DNA of 64,000 nt, taken from Bacteroides sp. Its GTDB lineage: Bacteria; Bacteroidota; Bacteroidia; Bacteroidales; Bacteroidaceae. The stretch is from NCBI GenBank assembly GCA_017992695.1, contig JAGOOC010000001.1:62001-126000 (forward strand). The letters run 5' to 3'. The notes below the pieces were generated by a model that was given only the letters and a program-made list of their open reading frames with translations, did not search any database and was not told the origin of the DNA. Positions 25,024 through 33,984 of the stretch are shown here, in pieces. How positions within the stretch are numbered: position 1 is the first letter of the stretch; the number at the start of each line of letters is the position of its first letter. The translations under genes were made by a program, and so were the position numbers.

Positions 25024-26541
25024 ATGGATATTACAAAGATTATAAGCAAAGTTTTCGACTCTCGACTTAAAGAAATAGACCTCTACTCCAGCCAACCGGG
25101 CGAGATACAGCACCGAGTATTGATGAGACTTCTCAGTAGGGCTTCTCAAACAGAATGGGGAAAGAAATACGATTATAAAACAATACGAAATTATGACGAT
25201 TTTAAGAATCGTTTGCCCATACAAACCTACGAAGAGGTTAAACCCTATGTAGAACGCCTGCGGGCCGGTGAGCAGAATCTTCTCTGGCCTTCGGATATCT
25301 GTTGGTTTGCCAAATCATCGGGCACGACCAACGACAAGAGTAAATTCCTGCCCGTGAGTAAGGACTCATTGAAAGATATTCACTATAAAGGAGGAAAAGA
25401 TGCGGTAGCCCTTTACTTTCGCATCAATCCCGAAAGCCATTTCTTCTCGGGCAAAGGGCTTATCCTGGGTGGTAGTCACAGCCCCAACCTCAGCTCTAAC
25501 CATGGCTTGGTAGGCGATCTTTCGGCTATTTTAATACAGAATGTTAGTCCATTGGTCAACCTGGTACGTGTTCCGAGCAAGAAAATCGCGTTGATGGACG
25601 AATGGGAGAGCAAGATAGAAGCCATTGCCAACAGCACCATCAACGCCAATGTAACCAACCTATCGGGCGTACCCTCGTGGTTCTTGGTGCTTATTAAGCG
25701 CATCCTCGAGAAAACCGGCAAAAAAAGCCTTGAAGAGGTCTGGCCCAATCTCGAAGTATTCTTTCACGGCGGTGTTGCTTTCACGCCCTATCGCGAGCAG
25801 TACAAGCAGGTGATTCACAAGCCCGATATGCGCTATATGGAGACGTACAATGCCTCCGAAGGCTACTTCGGCACGCAGAATGATCTGTCGGACCCATCGA
25901 TGTTGTTGATGATTGATTACGGCATCTTCTACGAATTCATTCCACTCGAAGAGGTGGAAAAAGAGAACCCTCGCACCTACTGCCTTGAAGAGGTAGAATT
26001 AAACAAAAACTATGCACTCGTTATCTCTACCTCATCCGGCCTCTGGCGGTACATGATTGGGGATACAGTGAAGTTCACCAGTAGGAACCCCTATAAATTT
26101 GTGATTACCGGACGCACCAAACATTTCATCAATGCCTTTGGCGAAGAGTTGATTGTGGACAATGCCGAAAAAGGACTGGCTAAAGCTTGTGCTGCTACCG
26201 GAGCACTGGTAAGCGATTACTCGGCGGCCCCGGTATTTATGGACGAACAGGCTAAATGTCGCCATCAGTGGATTATTGAATTTGCTAAAATGCCCGATTC
26301 CATTGATAAGTTTGCCGCTGTGCTCGATGCTACACTCAAAGAGGTCAATTCGGATTATGAAGCCAAGCGTTGGAAAGACATTGCGCTGCAACCGCTCGAA
26401 GTAATTGTGGCACGCAAAGGGCTTTTTCACGACTGGTTGGGCCAAACAGGCAAACTGGGCGGACAGCGCAAAGTGCCCCGTTTGAGTAATACGCGAGAAT
26501 ACATCGAAACGATGTTGGCGCTCAATAGTATTCCTACCTAA
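25024..26541 (+). CDS. GH3-family acyl-adenylate ligase
   Basis: A 505-residue protein of the GH3 auxin-responsive family, part of the ANL acyl-adenylating superfamily. AKSSGTTNDKSKFLPVS near residue 98-114 is the P-loop-like ATP motif. YMETYNASEGYFGTQ near 275-290 and SSGLWRYMIGDTVKFT near 338-353 are the other adenylation motifs, with FVITGRTKHFINAFGEE near 358-375. Plant members join amino acids to jasmonate or auxin; the bacterial substrate is unknown. The protein is full length and cytosolic. It is a single-gene unit with its own -7 box, divergent from pfkA. No neighbour suggests a pathway. Confidence 0.88.
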   Translation: MDITKIISKVFDSRLKEIDLYSSQPGEIQHRVLMRLLSRASQTEWGKKYDYKTIRNYDDFKNRLPIQTYEEVKPYVERLRAGEQNLLWPSDICWFAKSSGTTNDKSKFLPVSKDSLKDIHYKGGKDAVALYFRINPESHFFSGKGLILGGSHSPNLSSNHGLVGDLSAILIQNVSPLVNLVRVPSKKIALMDEWESKIEAIANSTINANVTNLSGVPSWFLVLIKRILEKTGKKSLEEVWPNLEVFFHGGVAFTPYREQYKQVIHKPDMRYMETYNASEGYFGTQNDLSDPSMLLMIDYGIFYEFIPLEEVEKENPRTYCLEEVELNKNYALVISTSSGLWRYMIGDTVKFTSRNPYKFVITGRTKHFINAFGEELIVDNAEKGLAKACAATGALVSDYSAAPVFMDEQAKCRHQWIIEFAKMPDSIDKFAAVLDATLKEVNSDYEAKRWKDIALQPLEVIVARKGLFHDWLGQTGKLGGQRKVPRLSNTREYIETMLALNSIPT

Positions 26542-26654
26542 CAACGGTGCTCTTGTCTAATATCACAAAGTAACAAGGGGGCTCTCTTCAGAAAAGGCTT
26601 ATATTAGCTTCATTTCTTGCTACATCTAACGCTGTTTTTTTTCTAAAGTTTATG

Positions 26655-26662
26655 TATCTTTG
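26655..26662 (+). promoter_or_regulatory. Promoter -7 box upstream of the HU-related/SNF2 operon
   Basis: TATCTTTG fits TAnnTTTG. Transcription would start about 7 bases later, close to the left arm of the inverted repeat (26673), giving a leader of about 220 bases or a separate small RNA. Confidence 0.5.
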
Positions 26663-26672
26663 TTAAAGCGTT

Positions 26673-26768
26673 TAGATGGTCGTTTTACAGCACGACTATT
26701 GTCGCTATGCAGTGCGAAAATAGTCGCCTTATAACCCGATGATAGTCGTGCTGCATAACGACCACCTA
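26673..26768. repeat. 32 bp imperfect inverted repeat with a degenerate inner copy
   Basis: The left arm 26673-26704 pairs with the right arm 26737-26768 at 27 of 32 positions. The 32 bp between them contain a third, weaker copy of the core GTCGTTATGCAGCACGAC around 26701-26726. As RNA it would form a long hairpin. It lies just after a -7 box, so it may be a leader structure or small RNA, or a REP-like element. Confidence 0.75.
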
Positions 26769-26888
26769 GATATTGAAAGACAAACAGATAATCTCCCTAT
26801 ACAATAGGGGTCAACTTTCGGATGAGCTGTCTTTAGATTTTAGATAACCTGCACGCGAAGCAATTACATAATTTTAAATCGACATACT

Positions 26889-27485
26889 ATGGCATTGTAT
26901 GATTTCAAAAAGAAGCCGGCTCTTACAACGAAAGAGGGCGAGAAAGAAGTATTGTACCCAAGCATTGTGTACACCGGTAAGGTTAGTACGCGCGAGCTGC
27001 TTAACGAGCTTGCCGGGCGAAGCAGCTTTCGGGCGGGCGAAATAGAGGGAGCACTCACGGAGCTGGTTAGCTTGGTAGGCGAATACCTGGGTAGAGGTTA
27101 TCATGTAGAGTTGGGGGATTTCGGCGTCTTCTCGGGGAAAATAAAATCGCGGATGGTAGCTGACAAAAAGGATATTCGGGCGCGTTCGATCGACTTCAAT
27201 GGGGTAAGCTTTCGTGCTTCAAAGGAGTTTCGGGGAAAGGTAACAGGAGATCTGGAGCGTTCGAAGACCTTGAAGTTCCGCAAATCGAGCCAACTGACCG
27301 AAGAAGAGCTGAAGCGGCGATTACTGAACTACATCGACGAACACGGTTTTATTAGCCGAGCAGTTTATACGAGGATCACCGGGCGGCTGAAAGATCTGGC
27401 ACTGTCCGACTTGAATAAATTCGTAGAACAAGGCATCATTAAGAAGATGAGCCAGGGCAACCAGATGCACTTCATTAAAGCATGA
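26889..27485 (+). CDS. HU-related DNA-binding protein with C-terminal extension
   Basis: A 198-residue protein of the HU-like histone-related family (TIGR01201 type) found in Bacteroidales. Residues 1-125 carry the HU-type fold: STRELLNELAGRSSFRAGEIEGAL, VSLVGEYLGRGYHVELGDFGVFS, then a basic arm region (SRMVADKKDIRARSIDFNGVSF). Residues 133-198 (LTEEELKRRLLNYIDEHGFISRAVYTRITG and following) look like a winged-helix domain, beyond normal HU length. It would bind DNA and shape the nucleoid or recruit a partner. The SNF2 ATPase gene starts 7 bp downstream, so the two are made together. The winged-helix call rests on pattern only. Confidence 0.82.
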   Translation: MALYDFKKKPALTTKEGEKEVLYPSIVYTGKVSTRELLNELAGRSSFRAGEIEGALTELVSLVGEYLGRGYHVELGDFGVFSGKIKSRMVADKKDIRARSIDFNGVSFRASKEFRGKVTGDLERSKTLKFRKSSQLTEEELKRRLLNYIDEHGFISRAVYTRITGRLKDLALSDLNKFVEQGIIKKMSQGNQMHFIKA

Positions 27486-27492
27486 GAAGATA

Positions 27493-30400
27493 ATGACCAC
27501 TTGCAAACAGCAAACGAATACGATAGGAACGATTATTATTGTGCTGACAGAGCACCCTACACTAGGTACACTGTTGATTCCTTATCTGATGGAAAGAATT
27601 CCGGGAAAAGATGAAATCAGACTGACCGAGCAAGCGTTTCACGCCTCGTCCATGGAGAAAGAGCAGATGACAGCAGCTGAGCAAAAGGCGATTGAGATCG
27701 CATCACACTACACCGAAAAGTATTTGATGCAGGTATATTCGCACGAGAAAACAGTGGCACGATTTCTTCAAAAGCTAGCCGAAGACCCCGAAAAGATTAA
27801 AAAAGTGCTGCGCCCGTTCATCAACAAGAAGCTGCACGAGATGGTGGAGCTGATCTGTGAAGAGGGGTTGCCACTCTACCAAAAAGACGATAGAAGTAAG
27901 GTGCTCTATCCACATCACGCCTATCTTATCCATCGCGAAGCAGTGAAGACGTCGTTCGCGTTCGACTTCGATGGTTCATCCTTCAGCTATGAGGCTACAT
28001 GTACGCTTAACGGACAACCCCTGTCGCTTACGGCACGCAAACCGGTAGTGGTGCTCACCCACACCGCACCCGCTACGCTGTTGATGGGAATGGAGCTGTT
28101 TACCTTTGAGCAAATGGAAGCAGCACGCCTGATACCCTTCACCAAGAAAAAGCGGGTCAGCGTAGACGGCACACAGATACAGAAGTACATCGACAACATC
28201 ATCATCCCCATCGCTCGACATCACGACATCACCCTGAGCGGACTGCATGTGATTGAGGAGCAACGCCCCTTCGAAGCGATGCTATACCCGGTAGAGGGGC
28301 TTTGCGACGAAAGGCTGTTGCGCCTCATCTTCCGCTATGCCGACCGGACGTTTCTTCCCGAAACACCCATCGAACGAAAGTACTTCCTCCCACACAAGGA
28401 GGAAGTGGAAGAGACAACTATTCGATACTTCTGTCGCAACCGGGCTGCCGAAGAGAAAGCCGTGAGCTTGCTGCAGGCGACCGGATTGAAGGCAATCAAC
28501 GAGTCGCACTTCAGGTTGAGTGCAGCAGCAACCGAAAAGAACTTGAGGGCATGGATCGCTCAACACCGCACGATGTTGCAACAAGAGTTCCGCCTATCGG
28601 GTGAAGCGAACGATCGACCTTACTGCCTCGACGAGATACGTCTTGAACAGCATTACGAGGATGGACCCGATTGGTTCGAACTGCACATTGAAGTGATCAT
28701 CGGCAAGTATCACATCCCTTTCTCTCATTTTCGCAAGCACATACTAAATGAAGAGCGAACCTATACCCTACCCGACGGTTCACTGATACTGCTGCCCGAA
28801 GAGTGGTTCAGCAAGTATCAGAATCTGCTGGAACTGGGCGAAGAGCGTCAACAAGCCTACCGACTGAAACCTTCGCTGATCGGCATAGCCACCTCGCTGC
28901 TGTGCGAGGGCGAACAGGTGAAACTCCCCGTCTATCATCCGCAACAAGCGTTCTCCCCTCCTCCGGGGCTCAAGGCGGAACTTCGGCCGTATCAGCAAAA
29001 GGGATTCGGCTGGCTGATGCACCTCTACGAACAAGGCTTCGGCGGCTGCTTGGCCGATGACATGGGATTAGGTAAGACGTTGCAGACGCTGGCACTCTTG
29101 CAGGCTGTTTATGGAACGAGAAGCACAGTAGATGAAGTGCAGTTGGCCGCGCCTCTCCAACCCGTTCTTCTCAATGAAATGGGGCAATTTTGTCTGTTTG
29201 GCGACTCAGCTTACGAGGAGACACTGCCACTCCCCACCCCTCAAGCGAACCGCGAAGAGGTGAAACTCCGAAAACCGTCGACCCTGATCGTTATGCCTAC
29301 CTCGCTGCTGCATAACTGGCGAAAGGAGGCCAAACGCTTCACCCAACTCTCGATGGCTGAATACAACAGCGCCACCGTGTTCAAAAAAGGACATCCGGAA
29401 CTCTTCTTCGGACGTTACCAGCTCATCTTTACCAGCTACGGAATGCTGCGCAACCACATCGACACGCTGCGCACCTATTGCTTCGAGTATGTGATACTCG
29501 ACGAGAGTCAGCACATCAAAAACAGCGACTCGCTTACCTTCCGCGCAGCCATCGGGCTTCAATCCCACCACCGGTTGGTGCTCACCGGAACGCCGATTGA
29601 GAACTCACTCAAGGATCTTTGGGCACAGTTTCACTTTCTGCAACCCGACTTGCTGGGCGACGAGAACAGCTTCGCCAAACGATACATCACTCCCATCCGT
29701 CAAAAAGACAACCGGATGGAGCTACGCCTGAGACAGCTCATCAGCCCCTTCATTTTGCGACGCAGCAAGCAAGAGGTAGCGCCCGAACTGCCTCCACTTA
29801 CCGAGGAGGTGATCTACTGTGACATGACCGACGAGCAGCATCGGATTTACCAACAAGAGAAGAACAGTCTGCGCAACACACTGCTACAAGAGAAGTTGCC
29901 CCATCAACAGCCACTACTGGTACTGAACGGCATCACCCGCTTGCGGCAATTGGCCTGCCATCCGTTGATGGTTACGCCCGATTTCATCGGCGAATCGGGA
30001 AAGTTGGAGCAGATCATCGACACCTTTGCCACCCTGCAGAGCGAAGGACATAAGGTGCTCATTTTCTCTTCGTTCGTGAAGCATCTGGAACTCGTGGCCG
30101 ATGCCTTTCGTCAGCGGCAATGGTCTTATGCCCTGCTTACAGGTGCTACAACCCACCGGAAAGAGGAAATCGACCGCTTTGCGCAGACAGATGACATACA
30201 GGCTTTCCTCATCTCGCTCAAAGCAGGCGGGGTAGGCCTCAACCTCACACAAGCCGATTATGTCTTTATCATTGATCCTTGGTGGAATCCGGCAGCCGAA
30301 GCACAGGCCATTGCCCGCGCCCACCGCATCGGACAAGAGAAGCAGGTGATAGCCTACCGCTTCATCACCCAAGGAAGCATCGAAGAGAAAATTGTTAGGT

Positions 30401-30498
30401 TGCAAGAAGAGAAACGCACACTGGCCGAAACATTTATTACCGAGAGTGCCGCCCTGCCCCCGCTCACCGATCAGGAGTGGGCGGGACTGCTTCAATAA
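27493..30498 (+). CDS. SNF2-family helicase-like ATPase with a unique N-terminal domain
   Basis: A 1001-residue protein. Residues 1-270 are a domain also found alone in the gene at 31516-32316. Residues 290-480 are a linker region without motifs I know. The SNF2 motor follows: motif I DDMGLGKT with Lys528, motif II DESQ starting at Asp670, motif III LTGTPIEN near 697, LRQLACHP near 818, VLIFSSF near 855, then SLKAGGVGLNLTQADYVF, DPWWNPA and ARAHRIGQ near 940. It would use ATP to move on DNA and remodel protein-DNA or RNA polymerase complexes, as RapA does. It forms an operon with the HU-related gene 7 bp upstream and a HAD phosphatase 34 bp downstream. Confidence 0.93.
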   Translation: MTTCKQQTNTIGTIIIVLTEHPTLGTLLIPYLMERIPGKDEIRLTEQAFHASSMEKEQMTAAEQKAIEIASHYTEKYLMQVYSHEKTVARFLQKLAEDPEKIKKVLRPFINKKLHEMVELICEEGLPLYQKDDRSKVLYPHHAYLIHREAVKTSFAFDFDGSSFSYEATCTLNGQPLSLTARKPVVVLTHTAPATLLMGMELFTFEQMEAARLIPFTKKKRVSVDGTQIQKYIDNIIIPIARHHDITLSGLHVIEEQRPFEAMLYPVEGLCDERLLRLIFRYADRTFLPETPIERKYFLPHKEEVEETTIRYFCRNRAAEEKAVSLLQATGLKAINESHFRLSAAATEKNLRAWIAQHRTMLQQEFRLSGEANDRPYCLDEIRLEQHYEDGPDWFELHIEVIIGKYHIPFSHFRKHILNEERTYTLPDGSLILLPEEWFSKYQNLLELGEERQQAYRLKPSLIGIATSLLCEGEQVKLPVYHPQQAFSPPPGLKAELRPYQQKGFGWLMHLYEQGFGGCLADDMGLGKTLQTLALLQAVYGTRSTVDEVQLAAPLQPVLLNEMGQFCLFGDSAYEETLPLPTPQANREEVKLRKPSTLIVMPTSLLHNWRKEAKRFTQLSMAEYNSATVFKKGHPELFFGRYQLIFTSYGMLRNHIDTLRTYCFEYVILDESQHIKNSDSLTFRAAIGLQSHHRLVLTGTPIENSLKDLWAQFHFLQPDLLGDENSFAKRYITPIRQKDNRMELRLRQLISPFILRRSKQEVAPELPPLTEEVIYCDMTDEQHRIYQQEKNSLRNTLLQEKLPHQQPLLVLNGITRLRQLACHPLMVTPDFIGESGKLEQIIDTFATLQSEGHKVLIFSSFVKHLELVADAFRQRQWSYALLTGATTHRKEEIDRFAQTDDIQAFLISLKAGGVGLNLTQADYVFIIDPWWNPAAEAQAIARAHRIGQEKQVIAYRFITQGSIEEKIVRLQEEKRTLAETFITESAALPPLTDQEWAGLLQ

Positions 30499-30532
30499 TT
30501 TACTTATTCCTTTACTATAAACTAAAAATAAA

Positions 30533-31351
30533 ATGAACAAAGAAATGAATTCCTATAAAATGCTTGTGCTCGACTTAGACGGCACACTGACCAACGCTAA
30601 CAAAGAGATTAGCACACGCAACCGCGAAGCGCTGATACAGTTACAAGAAAAGGGCGTATTACTGGTACTTGCCTCGGGACGACCCACCTACGGCATCGTC
30701 CCCCTTGCCGAAGAACTGCAACTGGAGCACTTTGGTGGCTACATCCTCTCTTACAACGGAGGAGAGATCATCGACTGGAGCAACCGGACGAAGTTATTCG
30801 AGAATGTGTTGCCTAACGGAGTCATTCCACATTTATACGCCTGTGCCAACCGCCATCAAGTGGCGATTCTCACCTACGACCAGCAGTACATTGTCACCGA
30901 ACACCCCAACGACCCGTATGTGGGCAAAGAGGCTTTTCTGAATAAAATGAAGGTTCGCTCGTCCGCAAACTTTCTGAAAGATATCCGTCTGCCTCTGCCC
31001 AAGTGCCTCATCGTGGGAGATCCCGATCAGCTTATCTCCATCGAAGAGGAGTTATCTGTAGCGCTGGAGGGAGAGATCAGCGTATATCGCTCGGAGCCCT
31101 ATTTTCTGGAGTTGGTACCATTGGGCATCGACAAGGCACAATCGCTTGCCGTATTGTTGAATAAGCGAGGCATTGCTCGCGAAGAGATGGTGGCCGTTGG
31201 CGATGGGTATAACGACTTGTCGATGATTCAATTTGCCGGAATGGGCGTGGCAATGGCCAATGCGCAAGAAGCGGTAAAGCAGGCGGCCGATTATATCACC
31301 CTGTCGAACGAAGAAGATGGAGTGGCAGCAGTCATTGAGCGATTCTTCTGA
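30533..31351 (+). CDS. Cof-type HAD-IIB phosphatase
   Basis: A 272-residue haloacid-dehalogenase hydrolase of the Cof/YidA group. Motif I is LVLDLDGTLTN with nucleophile Asp14 and Asp16, motif II is LASGRPTYG near residue 45, and the last motif is VGDGYNDLSMI near 222 followed by GVAMANAQEAVKQAADYIT. The large cap domain between is typical of enzymes that remove phosphate from sugar phosphates or cofactors. Substrate cannot be predicted. It lies 34 bp after the SNF2 gene on the same strand and is probably cotranscribed, which may be chance rather than a shared task. An inner ATG at 30545 is possible. Confidence 0.9.
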   Translation: MNKEMNSYKMLVLDLDGTLTNANKEISTRNREALIQLQEKGVLLVLASGRPTYGIVPLAEELQLEHFGGYILSYNGGEIIDWSNRTKLFENVLPNGVIPHLYACANRHQVAILTYDQQYIVTEHPNDPYVGKEAFLNKMKVRSSANFLKDIRLPLPKCLIVGDPDQLISIEEELSVALEGEISVYRSEPYFLELVPLGIDKAQSLAVLLNKRGIAREEMVAVGDGYNDLSMIQFAGMGVAMANAQEAVKQAADYITLSNEEDGVAAVIERFF

Positions 31352-31484
31352 CATTTTTTTGAGAAGCAACCCCGTAATAGGGCACACAGACCTTGAGAAC
31401 TTCTATTAAAAAAGATTCAATAGCCTAAATGCCTTATTCACAACTAACTTTCCATATCCTACCGCACCATTCGAATTTTCTGCT

Positions 31485-31492
31485 TATCTTTG
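31485..31492 (+). promoter_or_regulatory. Promoter -7 box for the orphan SNF2 N-domain gene
   Basis: TATCTTTG, 23 bp before the ATG at 31516. It gives the orphan gene its own transcript with a leader of under 20 bases. No TTTG upstream box is evident. Confidence 0.5.
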
Positions 31493-31515
31493 TCCGTTAT
31501 AAGCAAATACAAAAA

Positions 31516-32316
31516 ATGAAAGAAAAGAACCCTTCCAGTGAAATTATTATCGTATTAACAGAACATCCGGTGTTGGGCGTTCTACTCACTCCTTACCTCG
31601 CCGAACAATCTCCGGAGGGAGATGAAATTCGATTGATGGAGCAAGCGTTTCATGCTTCGAACAAGGTAATGGAGCAGATGACTGAGGCTGAACGTAAAGC
31701 AATAGAGATTGCGTCATACTACACCGAGAAACATTTGATGCAGCTTTATTCGAACGAGAAGATACCTTCGCGCTTTCTCCAAAAGCTATCGACCGATCCG
31801 GCAAAAATCAAGAAAACCGTTCGTCCGTATATCGATGAGAAGCTGATTGAGATGGTGAAACTAATCCTTCAGGAAGACCTCACGTTTTATCAGAAACAGA
31901 GCAGAAGCAATGTGCTTTATCCGCACAATGCCTACAACATTAACCGTCAGCCGGTAAAAACCTCATTCATTTTTGAACTTAACGGAGCAGAGTTCAGCTA
32001 TCAATTGGAATGCGAATACGAGGATCGTCCGCTGGCAATTACCGAGCACAAACCCGTGGTGGTAGTGACTACGAGCCAAGCCACCCTCCTATTGGGCATG
32101 GAATTGTACTTCTTCGATCACATGGAGTCGTCACGCCTCATGCCTTTCACTAAGCGCACACGGATAACGGTAGATGCCGAACACCTGCAAAAATACATCG
32201 ACAACATCATTATCCCGATAGCCCGCTACCACAAAATCAGTACACGCGGACTCGATATTTCGAAAGATTTGATCGCCGCAGGACTCGAGGAGGTAGAACA
32301 TGAAGTATTGGATTGA
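31516..32316 (+). CDS. Stand-alone paralogue of the SNF2 N-terminal domain
   Basis: A 266-residue protein that matches residues 10-255 of the SNF2 ATPase at 27493-30498. In my hand alignment about 76 of the first 108 residues are identical, beginning with the shared IIIVLTEHP and ending with YIDNIIIPIAR. No ATPase motif is present. The frame extends to 31429, but the -7 box and the alignment support the ATG at 31516. The last 25 residues (LIAAGLEEVEHEVLD) are unique. The domain itself is not one I can name. It could bind the same partner as the SNF2 protein and compete with it or help it. It has its own promoter box and lies before cysS. Confidence 0.85.
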   Translation: MKEKNPSSEIIIVLTEHPVLGVLLTPYLAEQSPEGDEIRLMEQAFHASNKVMEQMTEAERKAIEIASYYTEKHLMQLYSNEKIPSRFLQKLSTDPAKIKKTVRPYIDEKLIEMVKLILQEDLTFYQKQSRSNVLYPHNAYNINRQPVKTSFIFELNGAEFSYQLECEYEDRPLAITEHKPVVVVTTSQATLLLGMELYFFDHMESSRLMPFTKRTRITVDAEHLQKYIDNIIIPIARYHKISTRGLDISKDLIAAGLEEVEHEVLD

Positions 32317-32374
32317 CACAGTCACAAGCTGATTCTTTTTTTAGCATGATATCAGCGTTTTCAAATATTTATTC

Positions 32375-32382
32375 TAACTTTG
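32375..32382 (+). promoter_or_regulatory. Promoter -7 box for cysS
   Basis: TAACTTTG, 30 bp before the ATG at 32413, fits TAnnTTTG. No upstream TTTG at 19-21 bp. Confidence 0.5.
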
Positions 32383-32412
32383 TAGTTTAAACCAGAATAA
32401 AAAAGAGACGTT

Positions 32413-33888
32413 ATGGAACACCAACTGACGATTTACAACACTTTAGATAGAAAAAAAGAGTTATTCGTACCGATGCATCCACCTCATGTGGGCATGTATG
32501 TTTGTGGTCCGACCGTGTATGGCGATGCTCATTTGGGACATGCCCGTCCGGCGATTACGTTCGATGTGCTCTTCCGATATCTTACCCATTTGGGATATAA
32601 AGTGCGCTACGTACGTAACATAACTGACGTAGGCCATCTGGAACACGATGCCGACGAAGGTGAAGATAAGATTGCCAAGAAAGCACGCCTCGAACAGCTA
32701 GAGCCGATGGAGGTGGTACAGTTTTACCTGAACCGCTATCGGGAAGCTATGGCTGCACTCCATGTGTTGCCACCCAGCATCGAACCTCATGCATCGGGGC
32801 ATATCATTGAACAGATTGCTTTGGTGAAAGCCATTCTGGAAAACGGATATGCTTACGAAAGCCAAGGTTCAGTGTACTTTGACGTAGTGAAATACAACAA
32901 AGACCACCACTATGGCAAACTCTCGGGGCGTAACCTGGACGACATGCTGAATACCACTCGGGAACTGGACGGACAGAGCGAGAAGCGTAATCCGGCCGAC
33001 TTTGCCTTATGGAAAAGCGCACAGCCCGAACACATCATGCGTTGGCCTTCGCCTTGGAGCGATGGTTTCCCCGGATGGCATGCCGAATGTACAGCTATGG
33101 GACGCAAGTATCTGGGCGAAAGTTTCGATATTCACGGTGGCGGTATGGACCTCATCTTCCCTCACCACGAGTGCGAGATCGCTCAGTCGGTTGCCTCACA
33201 GGGACATGAAATGGTGCGCTATTGGATGCATAACAACATGATTACCGTGAACGGAACCAAGATGGGTAAGTCACTCGGCAACTTCATCACCCTCGAAGAG
33301 TTCTTTACCGGATCGCATCCGCTGCTCACGCAAGCCTATAGCCCAATGACTATCCGTTTCTTTATTCTTCAGGCGCACTACCGCAGCACGGTAGACTTCA
33401 GCAACGAAGCGCTGCAAGCCTCCGAAAAGGGACTGCAACGACTAACCGAGGCCATGGATGGATTGAAAAGGATTACCCCTTCGCCCACATCGACCGTAGA
33501 GGTGAAAGGATTGCGCGCTAAATGCTACGAAGCCATGAATGACGATCTGAACACACCAATCGTTATTTCTCACTTGTTCGAAGGCGCTCGCGCCATCAAC
33601 AATGTGATAGCCGGCAACAACACCATCTCTGCCGAAGACCTCGAAGAGCTGAAAGCCGTTTTCAACCTCTTCTTGTTCGAAATAATGGGAGTGAAAGAAG
33701 AAGCCGGTTCATCGGACGGACGCGAAACAGCCTATGGCAAGGTAGTTGACATGCTGCTCGAACAGCGCATGAAAGCAAAAGCAAATAAGGACTGGGCAAC
33801 TTCAGACCTAATCCGTAACGAGCTAACAGCCATTGGTTTTGAAATTAAAGATACGAAAGATGGTTTCGAGTGGAGACTGAACAAGTAA
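32413..33888 (+). CDS. cysS: Cysteinyl-tRNA synthetase
   Basis: A 491-residue class I synthetase that charges tRNA-Cys. YVCGPTVYG with the zinc ligand Cys31 leads into HLGH at residues 40-43, the HIGH motif. [10 protein letters not shown] near 225 and [14 protein letters not shown] near 248-261 give the other zinc ligands. KMGKS at 283-287 is the KMSKS loop with Gly in place of Ser. The C-terminal anticodon-binding region is present ([19 protein letters not shown]). It is full length and cytosolic. It is a single-gene unit bounded by a strong terminator at 33911-33965. Confidence 0.97.
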   Translation: MEHQLTIYNTLDRKKELFVPMHPPHVGMYVCGPTVYGDAHLGHARPAITFDVLFRYLTHLGYKVRYVRNITDVGHLEHDADEGEDKIAKKARLEQLEPMEVVQFYLNRYREAMAALHVLPPSIEPHASGHIIEQIALVKAILENGYAYESQGSVYFDVVKYNKDHHYGKLSGRNLDDMLNTTRELDGQSEKRNPADFALWKSAQPEHIMRWPSPWSDGFPGWHAECTAMGRKYLGESFDIHGGGMDLIFPHHECEIAQSVASQGHEMVRYWMHNNMITVNGTKMGKSLGNFITLEEFFTGSHPLLTQAYSPMTIRFFILQAHYRSTVDFSNEALQASEKGLQRLTEAMDGLKRITPSPTSTVEVKGLRAKCYEAMNDDLNTPIVISHLFEGARAINNVIAGNNTISAEDLEELKAVFNLFLFEIMGVKEEAGSSDGRETAYGKVVDMLLEQRMKAKANKDWATSDLIRNELTAIGFEIKDTKDGFEWRLNK

Positions 33889-33910
33889 CTCTTCCGATTC
33901 ATCACACAAA

Positions 33911-33965
33911 GAAATAGAAAGTCCCACAGCGTTTTCGATGAAAAAGCTGTGGGACTTTCTATTTC
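33911..33965. terminator. Bidirectional terminator between cysS and the PL8 operon
   Basis: A perfect 20 bp stem: GAAATAGAAAGTCCCACAGC at 33911-33930 pairs with 33946-33965 across a 15-base loop. It lies 22 bp after the cysS stop and 19 bp after the convergent PL8 stop. A T-rich run follows on the plus strand. Confidence 0.9.
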
Positions 33966-33984
33966 CTTTTTTTCTCATCATTCG

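Larger units (their letters stand above)
26542..26888. other. Intergenic region with promoter and structured repeat
   Basis: This 347 bp gap between the GH3-family gene and the HU-related gene holds a -7 box at 26655-26662 and the inverted repeat at 26673-26768. The last 120 bp before the ATG at 26889 show no further repeat that I can see. No ORF is supported. Confidence 0.6.

Noticed and set aside
29914..30540. 208-codon open frame on the minus strand
   Set aside because: It is antisense to the conserved C-terminal half of the SNF2 ATPase and has no recognisable features.
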